The position numbers and the translations under genes are program-made. Below the pieces are notes generated by a model. The model ran no database searches and was not told the DNA's origin. It was given only the letters and a program-made list of their open reading frames with translations. From Aplidium turbinatum (Eukaryota > Chordata > Ascidiacea > Aplousobranchia > Polyclinidae), in contig OU964932.1 of the NCBI GenBank assembly GCA_918807975.1, positions 14,539,501-14,603,500 of the forward strand: a stretch of DNA of 64,000 nt. The letters are read 5' to 3'. This document shows, piece by piece, positions 1 through 12,364 of the stretch (its first letter is position 1; the number at the start of each line of letters is the position of its first letter).

Positions 1-530
1 AAAGTCCAATTATTGAAGATATATTGAAGTGAAATGGATTTTTCTGCGCTTGAAAATACAATTCTTTCAACGTTCAGCACCAAATAATGATAAACATGAC
101 AAACAAGATAAAGAATGATGTTTGCCACAACTGCATTAACAACAAACGAGCCACATGTTGCTACTAGTGCAACATTAGTTGTTTTTCAAATATTATTCAA
201 CTTAAATGGACCTTATTGAGAGTGTGCCGGTACCAAAGTATACTTTCAACGGCCTCATGTACACCGATCGCTCATGAAAAACGACAGACTAAAAAATAAA
301 AAATTTAAACAAATCTTTCGACCTCGAGCAAGCTCCGCCTCAAAAGTTTGTTTCATCTTTTTTACGTTTTGCAAGCTTCTAGAACGTTGTGCCAAGTATT
401 GTTTTAGATTTGATTTTTACTGCTCGTTTTCTTGAATAACTTTTGGGTAAATTACTTACTATCCTCACTAGTTCTTTTTTGAATTCGCCATTTCAATTTT
501 TTTATATCTGACATTACAAAACAAACTTTT
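1..530. other. AT-rich sequence, no gene seen
   Basis: I see no open frame with coding character, no recognisable repeat end and no RNA gene here. It leads into the tandem duplication that starts at 531. Confidence 0.4.
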
Positions 531-736
531 CCTGTATCAAAACATTACAAAATATCTATTGCAACGCTTTCGAAAATAATGCTAAGCTATTGTTGCAGAT
601 CGCTGAGCCAGCATGGAAAAGATGTTAAATTCTCCTGTATCAAAACATTACAAAATATCCATTGCAACGCTTTCGAAAATAATGCTAAGCTATTGTTGCG
701 GATCGCTGAGCCAGCATGGAAAGGATGTTAAAAATC
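531..736. repeat. Tandem duplication of a 103-bp unit
   Basis: Two adjacent copies (531-633 and 634-736) both start with CCTGTATCAAAACATTAC and run through the same sequence to GAGCCAGCATGGAAA and beyond, with only a handful of mismatches. It is a simple local duplication with no coding potential that I can see. Confidence 0.9.
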
Positions 737-2342
737 TCCTTTTTTCTAAACGGTCGCCGTGTCTAGATGCAGTGTTACTATGAGACCAAACCTCATTAAC
801 TAAATCAAATTGATCATATTTATATTTTCATTAGAATAGGTGACTGAAATGTCGATTAGCTGAATTCCAACTTCAAACCAAGCAGCTCTTAGAACTAAAC
901 ATTTAATCTCATTTGAAACTATCCTGTGACATAATCTTTGTGTGATATTTTAAACTTATCAATCAAATAAAGACAGCCATCAATTGCAGCACAACAGCAG
1001 ACAGAGTTCTAAAAAATGATCTCTGGGCCATCGCAAACGCGAAAATAGAAAAACGGCTTTAAAACGACACGCATGGTCAACTTCATCAAAAAAATATGTT
1101 GCTAAAAATAATATTTGATCGCGAGCTTGGGCAATACGTTTGCAATAAACCGATACCACTGGCCAGAAGGAAACCACGTCCTGAGCCTCCAGTTTCATCT
1201 GTGTGAAAGTGAAACTCTCCCCTTCGAAATACTGATCAAGTCAGCCTTTTTTTTTAGATATGCAGACAGGAAGAAAGTTCGGTCAGGAAACCGAATTGCA
1301 AAAGGAATGTTAACTAAGCAAGAAAGTCAGTGTGGTGGAAAAAATGCTGAAGTTAAATCTACATCATAGTAGCACAAAGCCAGATAACGGAAACTCAATT
1401 ATCCTTCCAAGTCTTGAAGCAATGGGTGGGATCAACTGTCGACACGGCTGCTTAGCAATGGCCTTGTGTAGTCAGGGTAAGCCCCCTGCTGTAGATATTT
1501 CAACAGTCTCACGAAGCTAAAACGAAGAAATTTTTTAATTTAGTTTACATTGGCAGTTGATGCGGCATTTTAAGATCACCACTTGCTACTTAATTTTTTA
1601 CGTGGAAAAATTGCTTCCCTTGACGTGTAATTTATGTTAAGCAATTGTAATATTATTTCTGTCTATAAGCAAACGTTATTTCAACTTTTAGTTATCTCAT
1701 TTTGAAAATGAAAGATTTTACTAACTAACCCGTTGGTGAACAACGCCTCCTCAGAATTAGCACTTCGAAAAAAATTAAAAGCGTCATTTTATTTTGTTCT
1801 GTGATGATGTAGAAACTGATGAAACGTCAAACGTAAGCACCCACAAGTCTTTGTTATTTTATTTGCTACCACAAAGAAACTTTCTTTTAACCCCAGCAAA
1901 TCATAGCCTACACGTTAAAACGAATTGCGCGGTGATGTATTGAGGATGGTGAATGGCGATAAGTTGGCTAAACAAAAAATATTTCAAGTTTTGTTTATTC
2001 ACGTATCAATACCATGCAGCTAGTTTGTAAAAGGTTACTTTGGAAATCCTGCTTTCTCGGAACTTTTGGGTTAATTTTGTTGTACACCTACTCAATGCGA
2101 CGTAGCAAATTCATCACATCACGTCAGTGAAAAAGTAGACTGCATTTCTTTAAGTTTTCTGCATGTTTGGTCAATCTGCACGCAGTCCAAGAAAACTCAA
2201 GGCATCAAAGCAGAAGCTTAAGCCCATATATTTTCATCGCTAAGATCATTCTGAGTTTATGACCCATTATTCTTTGAGAGTTTTTAGTTTTTAATGCGAA
2301 TGCTATCCACAAGCATTGCACGGTTAATAAGAATTATATTTT
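737..2342. other. Intergenic, no gene recognised
   Basis: Only short open frames of up to 84 codons occur, none with a recognisable motif. The stretch ends in a pyrimidine-rich run and an AG just before the Penelope-like open frame at 2343, so part of it may be the 5' region of that element. I could not define a 5' boundary. Confidence 0.35.
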
Positions 2343-4810
2343 TTGACTTGCTTTGAAATGCAGGCCATAGAAAATTATCAACAAAAATTAAAATTACAAT
2401 TGAACAGACAAAACAAGATATTTGATATACCTAGAATCGCGAGTACCTGGAGTAAGAATTTTAAAGAATGCGTAAAATTGATAAAATTGCAAACTTTGAT
2501 GGTGTTTTTGGCAAGATGCATCACATGCCGAATACTTTTACCTTCAAATGACAGAAAAGGAATGGACTTCGACTTGCTTATACAACAGCAAACTAGATCA
2601 GTACAAAATCAAATGTTATCTATGAAGCAAACTGTCATTGAAACAAACAGATATTGGAAGACGTTATCAAAAGAACAAAAAAGGAATTTACTAAATTTTA
2701 AACAAGCTGAAAAATCGAGGCACATCAAAAGGTTTCACTGGCTTTGGAATAAGCAAAAAAAGAAACGAGAAGAATTTGGACATTTGATACATCAAAATTC
2801 CAATTCTAAAAACCAACGAGATAGAAAGAGATACAAGATGAGAAAGATCTTCAAAAGAAAACAAGAAAGTCTTAAAAGAGCAGAAACAATGATTTTAAAT
2901 AAATCAGACATACAATTAGAAGAAACAGACAAACTCTTGCTGATGCATGGCTTAAATTTTGTCCCCACACCCAAATGGTCTCATAAAACGGAAACTAATG
3001 AATGGTTAACTTTGCACCAACACATTAGAAGAGTTGAGTGGTTTAACGTTTTAAAACATGGCGAAAAAGAGGAAGAACAAAAAACAATCATACCGCCCAC
3101 ATTAAAAGTAACAAAACACTCCCGACCGGACCCAGATCTCATTGACGAAAAAATTAAAGTTTTCACTGACATGGCTACTTCAAAATTAAGAAATCTTGGA
3201 GATGTGGTCGCACATAATTTTAAACACAAGAACAATTTGGACACAGGTCTAAGAAAAAGCTTAAAAAAGCTCACCAATCTGACACAAAACAATAAAATCG
3301 TCATTTGCAGAGCGGACAAAGACGGGAAAATTTTGATACTAAATTACAATGATTACCAACCAATCTTGGAACGAGAGTTGAATTCTTTTACAAAAATGGA
3401 TATTACACAGAAAGGAATTGATGCACAACTGAACTTGATCCTGCAAACATGTGAAAAGGAAATAATATCACTTCACAAACTAATTGTTATTGACGACGAT
3501 TTACTCTTCCATACCATTGGAAGAAAAAAATCTGCACAGGGGTCATACACCAAAATTACAGGTAGTAAAGCAAAATATTTTTCGACCAAAGACCCGGCAT
3601 TTGCCTACCCCCTGTTCAAAACACACAAACTCACACCGGAAAATTTAAAAACCATTAATGTCACTGAAATTCCTGTAGGCCTACGATTGCTACAGGCATC
3701 TGGCCACATCACAACATCCCGAATCACCGCTTTAATTGAACATTTGCTTAAACCCGTCAGCATAACCTTTTGTCAAAGTGAAATAAATGAATTTTGTAGA
3801 GATAGCAAACACTATCTAGAAACATTCATGCAATGGCAATCTGACAAACAAACCCAAATCACAGAAAAGCTCAAAAGCAATCAATTACATTTAGTCGCGG
3901 CTGATGTCAAGGCTTTGTATCCTAACGTCAAAAGGTCATTAATTGAAAAGGCACTGAAAATGCTTTGGATCAACACACGACATATTCTCGGATTGCAATA
4001 GAAACACTCACAGATTTGACGTTGTATTGTCTTGACAATGTTATCACGCAAAACGGTGAGAGTTTCTATAAGCAACCAGAAGGTATAATAACAGGTGACA
4101 ATCATTCTGTATCGATTGCCAACATTGCCATGCACTACGTCATCAAAGCAGCTTCCAACACACTGAAACAAGCAGAAATATTCAAACGCTTTATAGATGA
4201 CATAATTTGGATATCATTTGGCCAAAAGACCACAGAATTGATAAAGCATAGCTTGATTACAGCATTTCATGATCATGACTTGGAACTTACTTTCAGAGAA
4301 ATCAACACCTCCCAAACTGATAAAAATGTTGAGTTTCTAGATGTTAACCACCGCATTTGCAAAACTTCGAACTTCAAATTTGTGACCACCAACTACACCA
4401 AAGAAACAGTTATAGACCGCTTGTACCTCAATGGCAAATCACATCACTCCACATCTACATTCAAGGCAATCATACACGGAGAAGCATTACGACTCAGGAG
4501 ATTGAATGAAACACAACACGATTATACTGCAGCACTGAAACAACTTAAAAACAAAGCTTTGAAATCAAACTTTCCCCAAAAAATTACCAAAGAAAAAATT
4601 CAACTTGCTGAAAAATGGACAGAACGACTACCTAAACCCACAGAAAAAAATGCAACCAAAGCCAACAGAGTAATCTGGCCCACATCATTTCCTAGTTTAC
4701 TCAAGACCACCAACGCAGAGAAAAAACTACAGCCCAATCAAATGATTACATATAAAAAGCCAAGCACGCTGGGAAATTTACTTACAAGATACAAAAAAAA
4801 ATTGCCCTGA
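2343..4810 (+). pseudogene. Penelope-like reverse transcriptase region
   Basis: This region would encode the enzyme that copies element RNA into DNA at a nicked target. A Lys/Arg-rich N-terminal part of about 170 codons is followed by the family motif GLNFVPTP. RT boxes come next: ADKDGK, then an AYPLFKTHKL box, an IPVGLRLLQASG box, LVAADVKALYPNV with the first catalytic Asp, QPEGIITGDNHS and RFIDDIIW with the paired Asp, then VEFLDVN. The thumb-like end keeps LYLNGKSHHSTSTFKAI, typical of the family. The reading is not continuous, so I treat it as a dead copy rather than a gene. Confidence 0.85.
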
Positions 4811-5279
4811 ATACAGAAACACCAACCAACGGCTTCTCCAAACCATGCGGCAAATGCGCACTATGCGGTAACCATGGAGCGCATAAGCCTATGATAAAAG
4901 AATGCACCTCTATTAAATGTAAACCCCACAAAAATTTCAGTCTTAAACAAAAATTAACTTGCCAAAATTACGGAATATACATTGCAACGTGCACTATATG
5001 TCACGAACACTATGTAGGCCAAACCATCACAAAGTTTTCCACACGTTGGGCCACACACAGATCTATTTGAAACAGTTTTAATTACTCTGATAAATCCGGT
5101 GACAAAGCAGCATTATTGAAACATTATGCAAAATTCCACAACAGTGAACTAAAAAAGAAACCAGCTCTGGCAGACTGCTTTGTCGTTATTTTCGCCGAAC
5201 AACCCAGCAAACAATATTTAGACATCGCTGAAGATAAATGGCTACATAAAATTAAAGCCATCATTAACATCAAAAATTG
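4811..5279 (+). pseudogene. GIY-YIG endonuclease domain of the Penelope-like element
   Basis: Directly behind the RT, a frame reads CGKCALCGN, a Cys knuckle, then LTCQNYGIYIATCTICHEHY and YVGQTITKFSTRWATHRS. GIY and YVG spaced by about ten residues, followed by an R-x-x-x-H pattern, is the nuclease core that lets canonical Penelope-like elements nick their target. The domain ends with EDKWLHKIKAIINIKN. It is interrupted, so the copy is inactive. Confidence 0.82.
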
Positions 5280-5693
5280 ATTCGACCAACCACTTAAGTC
5301 TGTTTTGTTACTCCCATGTCATCAGCAACCTCCGACCCCTGTAGTGTAGATTATTCAACCATGCACATTCACACTTTATTCTTTTTGGCGTTATATCAAT
5401 GTAAACTAATGGCAGTGGACTGTAATCTAAATTGCGTTTTTCTTTGTATTCGTCTTGTTGAACGATTGTAATTTACTTGATGGATGATAATGTTCATGTG
5501 TTCTTAAGTTTTGTACCAGTATAGTGTTGAAAATCGTGGCAGAACACCAGTTTAAGATTTAGGCTTGTAGGTTTTGATTTTAATTTTATGTAACCATCCA
5601 TTTAAAATAGAATTTTATGCATGTTGATAATATCGGAGTTTGCTTTATTTGTTCGTTTTACGTATTTTCAAATTTTCTTTTTTACATGTGCTA

Positions 5694-5723
5694 GCTGAAG
5701 ATGCTATTACTATAGCGAAATCG
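5694..5723 (+). other. Hammerhead-ribozyme-like motif in the element tail
   Basis: CTGAAGA is followed by a small hairpin (GCTAT / ATAGC around TACT) and then GAAA, the order of a type I hammerhead core. Penelope-like elements are known to carry such ribozymes near their ends. Here an extra T sits at the base of stem II and I cannot pair a convincing stem III and cleavage site, so it may be a decayed motif or chance. Confidence 0.3.
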
Positions 5724-5745
5724 ATTCTTACTTAATAAATAACAC

Positions 5746-7414
5746 TAAGAGGTTAGATTGTTGTGCAAATGCCAGCATTTGATGAATGCAAAATAGCAGT
5801 ACCAACTAAATATTGGAAACTTAAACAAAAAGCACAGCTTTCTGGCAGGACCGTTTTCACAGTTTGGACAATTGGGCCAATCCAATCGCTTCTCTTTAGC
5901 AATATCCATTTTACTCAAACTTGTTGCTGCAACTGCCTATTGAAATTTATTGACCTTATCAAGCTCAGAGTTACAGCTGCAGTCTTGTATCTCAGCAAGG
6001 TTTTCAACTTCAGTTTCATACAAAGGAACAACGATGCCTTGATTATCACACTGCTTGTTTATAAATGACCGCACTGAGGTTATAAGAGCGTCAACTTATG
6101 CATTTGCCAATATTTTAGTCAACCTACATCAATTTTAACACAACGGTCTCTATTCGAACGAGGCGTGGTGAGAGCTAGGGTTTGGCAAAAATGATCACCT
6201 AAGGCGCGGTTGTCTCAACAGGTTTTTGAATAAGCGCCGTATTCGGTCGAAAAGTAGAAAAAATTCTCAATAATGGCAGCGACAGCGCAACAAACCTATG
6301 TTTAAAATTGAATGAGGCCGTTCATGTTATTCATGTTATTTAAACCTATGCTTAAAGTTAACAATTGAGGATTTTTTTACCGTACGTTTGTAGGTCTACC
6401 GTACGTTTGTCAGCTGAGCAGCTGATTCTCGTTTGTTGCACTGCGGAGTAATAATTGACGATGTGGGTAAACTACTGTGCGTAGCCTACATCCAGGAAAG
6501 CTTTCAACAGGGTTCAAGAGATGGTTTTCAATACTTGCGTAGGCCTATTGTAAATTATACGCTTTTTCACCGAGTTTTTATCATTTGTCACTGTCGAGAA
6601 GGTGTTGATATGGTTGAGCTATTGCTAAAAACGATCATTGCTTGTGTAGACTGCTAGTTTAATGTAGACTGTAGGTAATGCAATAATAAACAAACAATAA
6701 TTTTTTTCTTGATCTCTACTGATCTAATATTTTAAAGAATCCAACTGTTTAACAAAACAAAAGTCGCATAATTCAGTAGCTTACCACCTTAACCTCTTTA
6801 AAACAATAGGTTTCGTTTTTCTTTTCATTGTAGACTACCGTAGGCTATTTGAGTTGCCGAATATCCAACGGTTACATAACTTATACGTCACAACGCTATT
6901 GTTATGCGCTGTATGACTGTTGTTCTGCATCCGTCATCTATGCTTTAAAGATAAGTGTGTGTTCAAATAGATTCTTAGTTTTACCACATCAACAACAGTA
7001 TTTGTCTTACCCTCGAAGCCGTTGAGAGGATAATTTGGGTCCGGCAGTATCAATGACATCCTCGGAACCTAAAGCAAGATAATTTTAAGAAAAACGCACA
7101 ATATCCAAAGAATACGCTGTGACTTCTTCAAGTTTCCGGACTTATTAGAAGGGTTACGAGTCCCTAAAATCATTTCGGGCCCGGTTTCAAAAATACCTCC
7201 TAGACTCTCCTACGCTACTTCTCACCTCAACAATCTACCATACAAGCAAAATGAATTATCTTAAATTAGTGTCATGACCTTTGGTGTGATGTAGTGAGTT
7301 TTAGCAGATGATTTCTTCTTTTCGTCGTCGTTTAAGCTTCTGGGGTAGCAGAACTACCTTTTTTCCAGCCAGTTTTACGATGTTTCCGGACTACACTAGA
7401 AGGCTACTATAGAG
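5746..7414. other. Intergenic, no gene recognised
   Basis: Short open frames only (longest about 100 codons at 5763-6068) with no motif I know. The region contains several GTAGGCCTA-like words and a short direct repeat of ACCGTACGTTTG near 6380-6412. I see no RNA gene. Confidence 0.35.
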
Positions 7415-7744
7415 CAGTGATTTTCAACCGGCGTTCTGTGAAACTCTAGTGTTCCGTGAAATATTGTCAGGTGTTTAGCAGGAAATTTATTAGTTTGACT
7501 GGTGTTCCATAGAATCTAACTAAGTTACAAGATCTTCGAATTTGTCTTTTTGCAATTCCTACCCGAATATCAGCTTTGTGGCCATCCAAACAGACCCAGA
7601 TGTCGTAATGAGAAAAACTATAAGTGAAAAAATTGTTGTTGCATTGTTTATTTTATTGCATCATTACAAAATTTTATTTGGTGTTTCACAAGATTATTTT
7701 ATTCTATAAAATGTTCCGTGGCTTAAAAAAGTTGAAAAACACTG
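7415..7744. mobile_element. Short hAT-type MITE (about 330 bp)
   Basis: The left end CAGTGATTTTCAACCGG and the right end GTTGAAAAACACTG are inverted copies of the common hAT terminus of the form CAGTGxTTCTCAACC. The interior repeats the phrase GTTCCGTG near both ends and has no coding capacity. The flanks (CTATAGAG and CTAGCCTA) match only partly, so the 8-bp target duplication is decayed or changed. Confidence 0.7.
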
Positions 7745-7989
7745 CTAGCCTATACAGTGTTAAAGCCGCTGTGGCCTGGTGCGGTTGAGTTTAGTCGGTT
7801 TGATAGCTTGTGGCCTTATCGAAACACATGTTCCGGACAATGCATAGTGGGTTTGAATTGAGAGAAAAAGGTAACCAGAAATTAATCTTTTTTACAGAGA
7901 TTCAACGCAGATCAGTTCTCGTAAGATTGAAAATCAAAGGCGCATCGTTGCCTCCCTCTTACGGTATATCAATGGAAGACGAAGTGTTG

Positions 7990-8510
7990 TGCATTTTTAT
8001 TATTATTACTATTAAGAGTTTATTTCAGACCTTGCGATCCATTTGAAGCGAAGAGAACAATTTAACAAATTCACTTGCATGCAACATGCACTGTAAGACA
8101 TACGCATTGCAATTGCAAGCAGAAACAAGTAGACGCATTAGGGGTGCATGTTCAGAATAAAGCTTGCTTTTAGTGTTCATGAAATGATGATAGTGAGAAA
8201 GAATCCGATTGCATGAGTGACAAAATAAAACCATTAGCTGAAATTTCGCAACGTTTGATAAACGCAAAGAGAGCTTTTCTTATCAAGGCCTCAATTGTAG
8301 TTACGCGACAGGAGATATTAAGCTTGGTGATGTTGATGTGACCAGGCAGTCTATGTAAAATACGAAACGAATTGTTATACGCCACTGGAAGACGATAACA
8401 ACTAGATAGAACACAAAAATTTACTCCATAGTAATAGTTGTTTTCCATGCATAAGCATACAATACGATCGAAATAAGGCATTTTTGATCAGTTGAGAACA
8501 CTTAGAAAAT
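7990..8510 (-). mobile_element. 3' fragment of a CR1/L2/Jockey-type LINE
   Basis: Read on the minus strand, 8481-8170 gives RLPVAYNNSFRILHRLPGH followed by ALIRKALFAFIKRC, the post-RT region of a non-LTR reverse transcriptase. The same region occurs again at 60660-61210 (VAYNDSFRILHSLPRY, LLRKNMFSFINRC), so the two are copies of one family. The low-coordinate end runs into an ATT-rich simple repeat that would be its 3' tail. The RT core is absent. Truncation at the 5' side is normal for LINEs. Confidence 0.75.
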
Positions 8511-8880
8511 CTAGCTTTTAGTTTATTTGATGAGCAATGAAAGGAACGAACTTGTCCAGTGATATCGCACTCAAGTCATCATGCAAGTCTCTTATATGCA
8601 CAGTAAGCACACTTACAGTAAGTAGGCCTACTTGACTCGGTCAACGAAATTAAGCTGGGAGCTAAGACAGTTTAGGGATTATATTCAGCTTGAGCCCTTT
8701 GTTGGAAACTACATTGCTTGGGACAGCCACAATTAAAGATTATGTCGTGTGCTTGAGCATATTGTTCACATACTTTTCATGTAGGCTCTGTGTAGGGTAT
8801 CTAAAAAATTAGAAAAGCAGCCACAGAGTTTCAACGAATCAAAAGTAACTTGGGTGAGAAAATGGACAATGAAACGTTAA

Positions 8881-8957
8881 GGTCCGCCCTGATAGCTCAG
8901 TTGGTTAAGCGCCTGACTTCATGAACGGAGAAGCGTCAAGATGCAGCGGCGCTAGTT
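8881..8957 (+). repeat. tRNA-derived SINE, 5' half (continues at 16652)
   Basis: The tRNA-like head GATAGCTCAGTTGGTTAAG is an A box of the pol III type. The copy stops at CGCTAGTT, where a 7.7-kb hAT element is inserted, and resumes at 16652 with CGACTCTCGGG, the rest of the B box. The same SINE family recurs at least eight times in this window. Confidence 0.85.
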
Positions 8958-9780
8958 CATGGGCGCCGATCCCTATAGGACAGTGGGGACATGTCCCCAC
9001 CATCTTTTTACATGTCCCCACCATCTTTTTAAATTATTTTTTATAACGTAATGGTTTCTTGGAAATTCAAGCATCTGTAGCCTACCTGAATCTTTATTCT
9101 GAAGAGTCTTTGCCTCAGGCAGCATCAAAACTGAAACCAATTAGTCCCAACAAGATGGCTCACACGTGCACTCGTGCAGCTGCTGTAAAAGCAGTGCTTG
9201 TCAGTTGGTCACAGCGGTAAACCATAATCTCTTCGTGGGAAAATTGTAACATAAGATTCCCGAATCCGTTCGTCTGTATGTATCGACCGAAAAAGAAACA
9301 CTCCTTGAAACGTCTATTCAATAAGTGTATTCCTGTAAAATTAGCCCGCGGCTATCGAAATCGAGATGCAACGCCGTACACCTCTAAAAACTGTCACTAC
9401 GATACAGATTACTTGGATAAAAGACGGAACTTTTGTCCAGCTAGCAAGCACTAAGCCAACAGTTAAATGTGCGGCCAACTTTCAAACAATCATTTTACGA
9501 ATGACCAGAATAGATAGCAATATCTCAAACTCACATATGCAGTACTGTGACGCAATAATGAAAGACAATTATGAATTCATTCAAACAGGTGTTTAAAGCT
9601 GATGTAATATTTCCTGTTTAAACAGGTTTCAAACTGAAACAGGCCCAAACAGGTCCAAACAGGTTTGACACAAGTCTTATGAACGATGGTGCAATTTTGG
9701 CACATTTTCTAGCAACTTCCATGACGTAATATTCAGTAGACTTGAACGGTTTTTTATATGACGTTTGATTAGGTGAACCA

Positions 9781-10729
9781 TTGTCTGGAACATCAGTATT
9801 GGAAGTCTTGGAAGTAGCCGTGAGTCAATTTCATTCAAATGTAGCAACAGCTACTAGTTGTCTTTTGAAATCTTTTTCTCGTGGGTCGAGTGTGATTAGG
9901 TTATTAGCGGCAGTGTCTGCATTCAGTGTCTGGAACGTTTTAACAAAAGCCTTGCGAGGTTGCACGGTGACTGTGGCTGGCATGCTTAAAGGTGCTGAAC
10001 TTTGTAGTGCTAAACCCCATCATCTATGCAGTGAAGAAGAATTTCATCGTGTCTTTGTAGATGCTGGAAGGCTTGAGTTATTGAACCTGTCACGTCCAAA
10101 AAAGATCCCAAATCGTCTCCAGCATGGCCATGGTCAACCTCCTCAACTTCAAACACCTGAGACGAAATATCGGTCAGAGTATTTTGCAGTCATTCACAGC
10201 GCGCAGCAAAATCTTATTGACTATTTCAAGTCAACCAATCTTGAGCACTACAATATTTCTGATTTCTACAAAAATCACCCTTTAGTGGAAAGCTACGGTC
10301 ATATGTGGTGGATGATTATCCTGAGTTCTTTGATACAGAGTCCCTTGTACAAGAGCTATGCTTCTTTCGAAAGCAGTACGGTACAATGGAAAGTCGGTGA
10401 AAGATTTTCGAATGATAGTCAAGAAGATGCCATCCGCCGTTCGACAAATGTTTCCGCAAGTGGAACTTTTTGTACGACTTTTGCTCATTTCACCAGCCAG
10501 CTCGTGATCAGCTGAACGGTCATTTTCAACTTTGCAACGTGTCAAAACTTGGTTACGATCTACCATCACACAGAAACGGCTAAATCATGCAATGGTCTGC
10601 CATGTGCACAACACAGTTTTGAATTCGATCAACATCCATGGCCTCTCCGAGGACTTCGTTTTTAATTCGCCGGAGACTCGTTGGCGAGTGTTTGGACGTC
10701 TGCCGTCCAATGCTAACACTGACAATTAA
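9781..10729 (+). pseudogene. Degenerate hAT (ZMYM1/ZNF862-like) transposase C-terminal part
   Basis: An open stretch of 244 codons contains VLEVLEVAVSQFHSN, RPKKIPNRLQHGHGQ and ESYGHMWWMIILSSL, the helical and linker region of hAT transposases related to host ZMYM1 and 52-kDa-repressor-like proteins. A second frame (10532-10729) gives QRVKTWLRSTITQKRLNHAM, the C-terminal hAT dimerisation motif in which an upstream ERSFS-type box normally precedes L-R-V-K-T-W-L-R. The catalytic N-terminal and middle parts are not seen, and the frame changes once, so this is a decayed gene of the surrounding element. Confidence 0.78.
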
Positions 10730-10741
10730 AATATATTTGTC

Positions 10742-11013
10742 CGGCCGGCGAGCTCAGTTGTTACGCGCCCGGCTCAAGTTCGACTCTCGGGGTGTGCTCT
10801 TGAGCAACGCATTTTCATGACTGCTCTCCATTCCGCGGCACCTAGTGGATGGAATAATTCCACGGCAACAACACTTCAACAATCGGAAAACTTCACTCTG
10901 CCAATCTCGGTAACTGGCCCTGTGTCAAGAGCCTCTACAAATATGCGAAACTACCAGGAATAACCAATCAAGGCTTTGTCAGTTCGAGGATAAAGATTCA
11001 AATCCAACCAACC
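10742..11013 (+). repeat. tRNA-derived SINE
   Basis: The head keeps GCGAGCTCAGTTG and AGTTCGACTCTCGGGG (A and B box remnants). The body CTGCTCTCCATTCC ... AACAATCGGAAAACTTCAC and the tail TCAAGGCTTTGTCAGTTCG match the other copies in this window in reverse order or the same order. It is nested in the hAT element at 8958-16643. Confidence 0.85.
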
Positions 11014-11021
11014 AAATACAG

Positions 11022-11370
11022 CAGGTGTAGCCAACACGTCGATCGCGATCGACCGGTCGATCGCCAAGTCTGAATTGGTCGATGGCGTCGGGTTTTGTGT
11101 TGAAGTTACAAGATTCCTAAAAAGCACTTTTTTCGTGAGAAATATTGTCGATCAACTCAGACAAAATTCGATCAGGGTTTTTTTTAAGTATGAAAACAGA
11201 ATACCTGTCAGTCCTACTCATACACACTTATACAACACACTTTCTTCCCACACATCTTATGGTGTCACAAAAATTGCTCAGTGACTTCATTACCGACCGG
11301 TCGATCGCTAGTAAATAAGAAATTTCTTTGTCGATCCCATTCGACGAGAAGTTGGCCACCCTGACCCCTG
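11022..11370. mobile_element. hAT-type MITE with CGATCGACCGGTCGATCG motifs
   Basis: The left end CAGGTGTAGCCAAC and the inner right end GTTGGCCACCCTG are inverted. Next to them lie palindromic clusters of CGATCG/CCGGTCGATCGC on both sides. The flanks AAATACAG (11014-11021) and ATATACAG (11371-11378) agree at seven of eight bases, consistent with a hAT 8-bp duplication. There is no coding capacity. Confidence 0.7.
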
Positions 11371-11477
11371 ATATACAGTATACATTGCCACCTGTGATAT
11401 ACAGCAGTGCCGGTCTTAGGGTATTGCGGGCCCTGTGCGGAATATGTTTTGCGGGCCCCAAGGACAATGATCCAATT

Positions 11478-12356
11478 CAGTAACGTATTTAGAAACGGGA
11501 GGGGGGTGTTGACGGCCGGCAGGCGAAGACTGAGGGCGTGCTCACCGAAGGCGACACCCAGTGGCGGGGGGTCTGGGGGGCCTCCCCCAGAAAATTTTGA
11601 AAAATTACTTTGAATTTGGTGCATTCTGAGAGCATGTTCAACAAAAATTTGGGTATGAATATTACTGTAAAATGGTGCTGTCCGGTGGCATAGCAAAAGG
11701 ATAAGATCATGTTTTCTTGGGCATTTTTCAGAAATAAAGCTAAGTCTCTATGTCTTCTTGTTGCTAATTCCTGGCTGAGATATTTGAATGTTTGGTAACT
11801 AGCTCTTTTAATGTAGTTTCATTTAAAATTAGGCAAATTTTGTTTTAGAGACATAGGTTGATCGCTTTTTTGCCAGATTATTACAGTTTTATTATTGATT
11901 AATTTTGTCCTTGGTTGATCAAAAAACAATCTTATTCCGGTAAGCCACCAAGTTTTATGCTTTAAAGTTAACCCAAAGTTTAGAAAATGTAAACAGACGC
12001 CATACATCTCGATGAGTAGGCCTATCAGACAAATGGCTTTAAGACAGTGAACTTACTTCATTTCTGATATATTCAAGTTTTGTATAACGAACCACTGTAA
12101 TCAGCTATATATAAAAGATCAGTGCAATTTTTCACAGCTGTGGATATTGCAGTGTTTCCATGGACTGTACGAGTTAGCTGCAGACTACTATGGATACTAA
12201 TCAGCTGTAGAGCATTAAGATCCTATACCATACTAATTTAGTGTTGATTAGAAAGCACAAAAGACTGAAAGCATAATTTTCAATATCGTGACATCACACG
12301 CGTTCCAAGGGTGGGGGGAGGTGTAACTCCCAAACTCTCACTTGGCTACGCTACTG
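11478..12356. mobile_element. hAT MITE, copy 1 of a two-copy family
   Basis: It is flanked by the exact 8-bp duplication ATCCAATT (11470-11477, 12357-12364). The ends are CAGTAACGTATTTAG and GGCTACGCTACTG, degenerate forms of the hAT end CAGTGGCGTAGCC. The G-rich left portion and the following 350 bp match the copy at 30040-30514 closely. This copy is longer, with extra AT-rich sequence in the middle. Confidence 0.85.
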
Positions 12357-12364
12357 ATCCAATT

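Larger units (their letters stand above)
2343..5745 (+). mobile_element. Penelope-like retroelement with GIY-YIG endonuclease, broken
   Basis: The order of parts is that of a canonical endonuclease-bearing Penelope-like element: a long basic N-terminal region, a reverse transcriptase, then a Cys-rich knuckle and a GIY-YIG nuclease, followed by an AT-rich 3' tail. The RT part (2343-4810) shows GLNFVPTP, an N-terminal motif typical of this family, then ADKDGK, the DVKALYPNV box and the catalytic-type box RFIDDIIW followed by FLD. It is covered by two overlapping frames. The nuclease part lies at 4811-5279. The tail ends near a hammerhead-like motif at 5694-5723. The copy is broken in roughly three places, so it is a fossil. 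The 5' limit is not resolved and no target duplication was found. I am confident of the family, less so of the clade; the CxxC knuckle before the nuclease recalls Neptune/Coprina-type elements. Confidence 0.88.
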
